From Runella sp. SP2 (GTDB lineage: Bacteria; Bacteroidota; Bacteroidia; Cytophagales; Spirosomataceae): a DNA stretch of 64,000 nt. Shown here piece after piece: positions 60,350 to 64,000 of the stretch; position 1 is the first letter of the stretch, and every line of letters starts with the position of its first letter. The notes beneath the pieces are model-generated. The model was not told the origin of the DNA and searched no databases. It worked only from the letters and a program-made list of their open reading frames with translations. Location of the stretch: contig NZ_CP031030.1 of NCBI RefSeq assembly GCF_003711225.1, positions 6,499,501-6,563,500 of the forward strand, in the 5' to 3' direction. Position numbers and translations under genes: made by a program.

Positions 60350-61381
60350 TTAATCAATTAACGGCACATAAGCGACAAATTTCCCATTAAGCTCAATGGT
60401 TTCAAATGAGCTATCGGTAAGAAAACCATACAGCGTTCGGAGGTTTTGTAAGCCAAGTTTGTTGGAGGTTTCGACTTTCTTTTTGAGTTGGAGGTTGTTT
60501 TCTACTTTCAAGTAAGCACCATCCGTACTGATCCGAATCGTCAGGGGGCGTTCTTGGCTAATGATGTTATGTTTGAGCGCATTTTCAATTAAGATTTGTA
60601 GCGTAACGGGGACAATTTTTTTATCATAACTATCTGATTGAATCTGAAAATCAATGAATAATGTGCTTTCAAAGCGTGTTTTGAGCAAAAAAACGTAATT
60701 TTTGATAAACTCCAACTCCGTCTGGAGCGACACCAAACCCTTGTCTTTGTGCTGCAAAACGTAGCGAAAAACCTTGGATAATTGTTGCAAAAACTGTCGT
60801 GCAAGTTCGGGGCTATCTTGGATGAGGCTATCGAGGGAGGTTAGGCTATTGAACAGAAAATGGGGGTTCAACTGATTTTTGAGGTTGTCGAATTGCACTT
60901 GAGCTTTTTCCTTTTCGAGTTCGGCCGCCCGCAGCGCATTTTCGCGCCATTTACGAAACAAATACTCGGCCAAGTGAAGCACATTCAGTAAAACTACCAC
61001 TACAAATTGGGCAAAATAACCCGCTACTTGTGCCAAAGTTGTGTATTGTTTGTTGATAATATCTTCAAAATTAAACAAACTTATTACCCGCCACATGACA
61101 AACCAAGAGAGCATATAAACCACTCCAAAGGTGATTAATACTTGAGGAATAATGCGTAAAAAAATGCCACGTTCATAGGGAAAAACTTTGTCTAAATAAC
61201 GGTGAAATTGACTAAAAAATCCCCACGAAATAGTCATCATACTCCCCGAAATTAGCATCAAAATAAGGTTGATGTGCCATTGGATGCCAAACACATACCA
61301 TCGCATGAGAAAAGACAAAAAAAGCATTACGGCGATTACCGTGGCTATAATGCGGGTTTGGGGAGATAGCTTGGCGAACAT
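60350..61381 (-). CDS. LytS-type sensor histidine kinase
   Basis: This 343-residue protein has four membrane helices in the first 140 residues and a His_kinase domain with phospho-acceptor His174 in NQLNPHFLFNSLTSLDSL, then the N-box ILIENALKHN and GLQNLRTLYG. It lacks a recognisable extracellular sensor domain. It forms a pair with the LytTR regulator just downstream. The second such pair of the window is at 41-43 kb. Confidence 0.92.
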   Translation of the reverse strand: MFAKLSPQTRIIATVIAVMLFLSFLMRWYVFGIQWHINLILMLISGSMMTISWGFFSQFHRYLDKVFPYERGIFLRIIPQVLITFGVVYMLSWFVMWRVISLFNFEDIINKQYTTLAQVAGYFAQFVVVVLLNVLHLAEYLFRKWRENALRAAELEKEKAQVQFDNLKNQLNPHFLFNSLTSLDSLIQDSPELARQFLQQLSKVFRYVLQHKDKGLVSLQTELEFIKNYVFLLKTRFESTLFIDFQIQSDSYDKKIVPVTLQILIENALKHNIISQERPLTIRISTDGAYLKVENNLQLKKKVETSNKLGLQNLRTLYGFLTDSSFETIELNGKFVAYVPLID

Positions 61382-61515
61382 TCAAAAGAATTTTTGTCAA
61401 AGGAAAAAAGTTAGTCTTGAACCACCAACAGTTGGTTTGTAAAGTCCCTAAAAATTGATAGGAAACGGAATTAAACGCGCATGACTACTATATTTGTAAA
61501 AATTCGACAATCACT

Positions 61516-62034
61516 ATGGCACTTATTAAATCTGTTCGCGGGCTTTCTCCAAAATATGGTTCAACGTGTTGGTTTGCCGACAATGCTACGGTGGTCGGGG
61601 AGGTCATCATGGGCGAACATTGTACGGTTTGGTTTAATGCCGTCGTACGCGGGGACGTCAACACCATTCAAATGGGCGACTATGTCAATATCCAGGATGG
61701 GGCGGTGATTCACTGCACTTACCAAAAGACCAAGACGATTATTGGCAATCACGTTTCTATTGCTCACAACGCCATTGTGCATGGTTGTACGATTGAAGAC
61801 AAGGTGTTGATTGGAATGGGGGCGATTGTGATGGACAATGTACACATCGGAACAGGCTCCATCATTGCCGCAGGAGCAGTGGTAACGCAAGGGAAAGTCA
61901 TCCCATCAGGGACGATTTGGGCAGGAAACCCCGCCAAATACCTCAAAGATGTCACGCCTGATTTGGGTGAAGTATTTATGCGCACCGCCAACAATTACGT
62001 CATGTATGCGGGTTGGTTTCGGGAGGGGGAGTGA
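61516..62034 (+). CDS. Gamma-carbonic anhydrase-like protein
   Basis: This 172-residue left-handed beta-helix protein carries hexapeptide repeats and three zinc-binding His (His66, His84 and His89: VIHCTY, SIAHNAIVHG), the normal gamma-class arrangement. Trimers hydrate CO2 or act as acyl carriers; activity needs checking, because many of this group (YrdA type) are not active in standard assays. It is divergent from the kinase gene. Confidence 0.9.
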   Translation: MALIKSVRGLSPKYGSTCWFADNATVVGEVIMGEHCTVWFNAVVRGDVNTIQMGDYVNIQDGAVIHCTYQKTKTIIGNHVSIAHNAIVHGCTIEDKVLIGMGAIVMDNVHIGTGSIIAAGAVVTQGKVIPSGTIWAGNPAKYLKDVTPDLGEVFMRTANNYVMYAGWFREGE

Positions 62035-62102
62035 ACAGTTAAAATACAAAATTTGACTTGACTTCAGTTTGAGAAAAGTTTCCATTATTTAAAAAAATAG
62101 GT

Positions 62103-64000
62103 ATGAGAGTTTTTTTACTAATCGCCTTGTTTTTTGTTGCTTGGAGCTCTGCTACGTATGCCCAAAATACGTTTGAACTGACAGGGTCTGAAAGCACTTG
62201 TGCTGGTGTTCCTATTACCCTCACGGCTAACAATTGTACAGGAAGTCTGCGCTGGAATACGGGAGAAACAAGTACGACCATTACTGTCGTTCCTACAGTG
62301 ACGACCACTTACTATGCTACCTGTACTGTCAACGAAGTAAAGACCGTATCAAGCATTTCCCCAATTGTGTTGCCTGTTATTACAGTGAGTTCCAGCACTG
62401 GACAGTGCTTTACACCAGGGAACACTACTCTTACTGCCAGCGGAGCACCTAGTGGATTTTCCTTGGTATGGAAAAAAGATGGAAATGTCATTGACGGGGT
62501 ATCAGGTAATACTTATATCCCTACGCAAGCAGGTAGCTATACGGTCGAACTTCCTCACCAAGGAGAGTGGGTGTTCCAAAGCCACCTCCCTCATGGTCAT
62601 AGTCTTAACGATATACACATGGCTGACGCCAATATAGGAGTCGCCGTGGGCGATTTAGGCATAATAGAGCGTACGACCGATGGCGGTATCACTTGGAATC
62701 CAGTTAGCTCTCCTACTACTAATAATCTTCTAAGTGTTCATTTTATTAATGCTTCAGTCGGTTGGATTGCTGGGGAATACATTCTTTTAAGAACCACCGA
62801 TGGTGGACTAAGTTGGAATAGTGTAAATAGTGTGAGCACAAGTTATAGCGGATATTATGAGGAGATTACCTTCATAGATGCCAATAATGGTTGGATAGTA
62901 GTCAATTCTCCTATGGGTACTCTTTTGAGAACCACCAATGGGGGAGCCACATGGACTATCCAAAATACGGGTATGTACCACCAAAGAGATATTCACTTTA
63001 TCTCTTCCTTGGAAGGATGGGTAGTGGGATTCGGCACGGCCAAAAAGACTACCGACGGCGGGAGAACGTGGGTGACTATGAATCTGGGGGAGACAGGTCT
63101 TCTGAATGATGTATTTTTTGTTTCATCTACGCATGGTTGGATTATTTCTGATGATAAAGTATATCGAACCACTGATGGAGGAAATACGTGGAGTTCAAGT
63201 TCCAATGGAGGATCTTCGGTCTTCTTTACAAGTACAATGGAGGGGTGGTTAACGTCTGGAAACGCTATTTACAAGACCATCAATGGGGGGGCAACTTGGG
63301 AAATATCTAATCAAAACTCCTCGCCATTGCAAGCTATTTATGCCAGTAGTACAACTAATGTTGTTGCAGCGGGCATTGCTGGGACAATCCTTCAATCAAC
63401 AAACTCGGGTACTAATTGGGTGAATACATTCAGCCAAACACTTACCTCAGCTATTTCAAGCATAAAGGCAATAAATGCTACGCAAGCCTATTTAGGAGGA
63501 GAAAATGGCACAGTCTATAAAACCATCAACGGAGGAAAAACGTGGTTGTCTTTAAATAGTGGTACAAGCAATTATCTAAGAGGTATTGATTTTGTGGATG
63601 CCAATACTGGCTGGGTAGTAGGAGATAGTGGGACTATTAGAAAAACAACCAATGGAGGCGCTACGTGGGCTTCTCAAAATGCAGGTTCAGGCTGGAGTTT
63701 TAAGAAAGTACAATTTATCAATGCGATAACGGGATGGATATCGCATTCTGGAACCAATATATTTAAAACGGTTGATGGAGGGGCTACGTGGAGCATGGTT
63801 AGTACAGGTTACAGCATCAACGACTTTCATTTTGTGGATGCCAATACTGGTTGGGTGGTATCAAGCAATGGTATATTGCTTAAAACTACGGATGGCGGGC
63901 AAAACTGGGCAACTGTGCCCTCTGGTACATCAAATTATTTGTCCTTGGTTTATTTTAAAGACATTAACAATGGTTGGGTGGGTGGTGATATTGTTATGAA
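62103..64000 (+). CDS. Secreted Ycf48-like/BNR beta-propeller protein, 3'-truncated
   Basis: The frame is open from the ATG at 62103 to the end of the window (632 codons seen) and continues beyond. A signal peptide (FFVAWSSATYAQ) is followed by two small Ig-like/PKD-like domains to about residue 150 (CAGVPITLTANNC, CFTPGNTTLTASG). Then repeats of about 40-50 residues each carry an Asp-box (TTDGGxTW) preceded by a DANxGWxVG strand; I count eleven Asp-boxes in the window, which would be at least one and perhaps two propellers. Such proteins are exported by the type IX secretion system in many Bacteroidota. The C-terminal domain that would show this is outside the window. Confidence 0.88.
   Translation, partial: MRVFLLIALFFVAWSSATYAQNTFELTGSESTCAGVPITLTANNCTGSLRWNTGETSTTITVVPTVTTTYYATCTVNEVKTVSSISPIVLPVITVSSSTGQCFTPGNTTLTASGAPSGFSLVWKKDGNVIDGVSGNTYIPTQAGSYTVELPHQGEWVFQSHLPHGHSLNDIHMADANIGVAVGDLGIIERTTDGGITWNPVSSPTTNNLLSVHFINASVGWIAGEYILLRTTDGGLSWNSVNSVSTSYSGYYEEITFIDANNGWIVVNSPMGTLLRTTNGGATWTIQNTGMYHQRDIHFISSLEGWVVGFGTAKKTTDGGRTWVTMNLGETGLLNDVFFVSSTHGWIISDDKVYRTTDGGNTWSSSSNGGSSVFFTSTMEGWLTSGNAIYKTINGGATWEISNQNSSPLQAIYASSTTNVVAAGIAGTILQSTNSGTNWVNTFSQTLTSAISSIKAINATQAYLGGENGTVYKTINGGKTWLSLNSGTSNYLRGIDFVDANTGWVVGDSGTIRKTTNGGATWASQNAGSGWSFKKVQFINAITGWISHSGTNIFKTVDGGATWSMVSTGYSINDFHFVDANTGWVVSSNGILLKTTDGGQNWATVPSGTSNYLSLVYFKDINNGWVGGDIVM

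Overview
The window is chromosomal DNA from a member of the Bacteroidota, most likely order Cytophagales (a Runella/Dyadobacter/Spirosoma-like bacterium). The basis is the gene content: TonB-dependent receptor, TonB-domain and ExbB/ExbD proteins, two LytS/LytTR two-component pairs, BatD, DUF58 and DUF4296 proteins, a Ycf48-like secreted propeller. The promoters support this too, because several genes carry a TAnnTTTG -7 box rather than a sigma70 box. I did not find a tRNA, rRNA, CRISPR array, insertion sequence or prophage. The genus is an inference.

Layout. 1-5.5 kb: end of an enolase-superfamily gene, a 31-bp tandem repeat, three tandem lipocalin-like lipoproteins, a double TonB-domain protein and a glycosyltransferase-like protein. 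5.6-14.7 kb: a serine hydrolase, divergent SpoIIM and RDD membrane-protein operons, a thioesterase, a GMC oxidoreductase, a 360-bp array of long hairpins, a lipoprotein, and a b561-like/YceI pair. 14.8-24 kb: prolyl oligopeptidase, pruA, a PIN toxin-antitoxin pair, and a TPP-riboswitch-controlled TonB-dependent receptor (thiamine uptake), then PAP2 and DUF58. 24-35.5 kb: ExbB/ExbD, a Nudix-type regulator, gamma-glutamyltransferase, and a minus-strand run batD-aroC-dnaN-VTT protein. 35.6-49 kb: M3 peptidase, an OmpR-type regulator without a kinase, a LytS/LytTR pair, hisF, a frameshifted CAP protein, gltX, a PHP-type histidinol-phosphatase and nitronate monooxygenase. 49-64 kb: a PHP-phosphodiesterase fusion, RidA, a circularly permuted D-amino-acid-oxidase-like flavoprotein, DEAD helicase, purQ, dihaem cytochrome c, GDP-fucose synthase, a second LytS/LytTR pair, gamma-carbonic anhydrase and the start of a large secreted Ycf48-like protein that leaves the window.

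The most distinctive feature is the repeat content. Several unrelated families of short palindromic elements lie between genes, and in four places they lie inside reading frames. One lengthens the beta5 loop of HisF directly after the catalytic Asp. One adds about 21 codons to the PHP histidinol-phosphatase. One forms 11 codons near the N-terminus of an alpha/beta hydrolase. One appears to extend the C-terminus of an outer-membrane protein. This resembles the protein-inserted palindromic elements known from Rickettsia, but in Bacteroidota. The second notable item is the flavoprotein at 51.8-52.9 kb, in which the C-terminal signature of D-amino-acid oxidases precedes the Rossmann fold.
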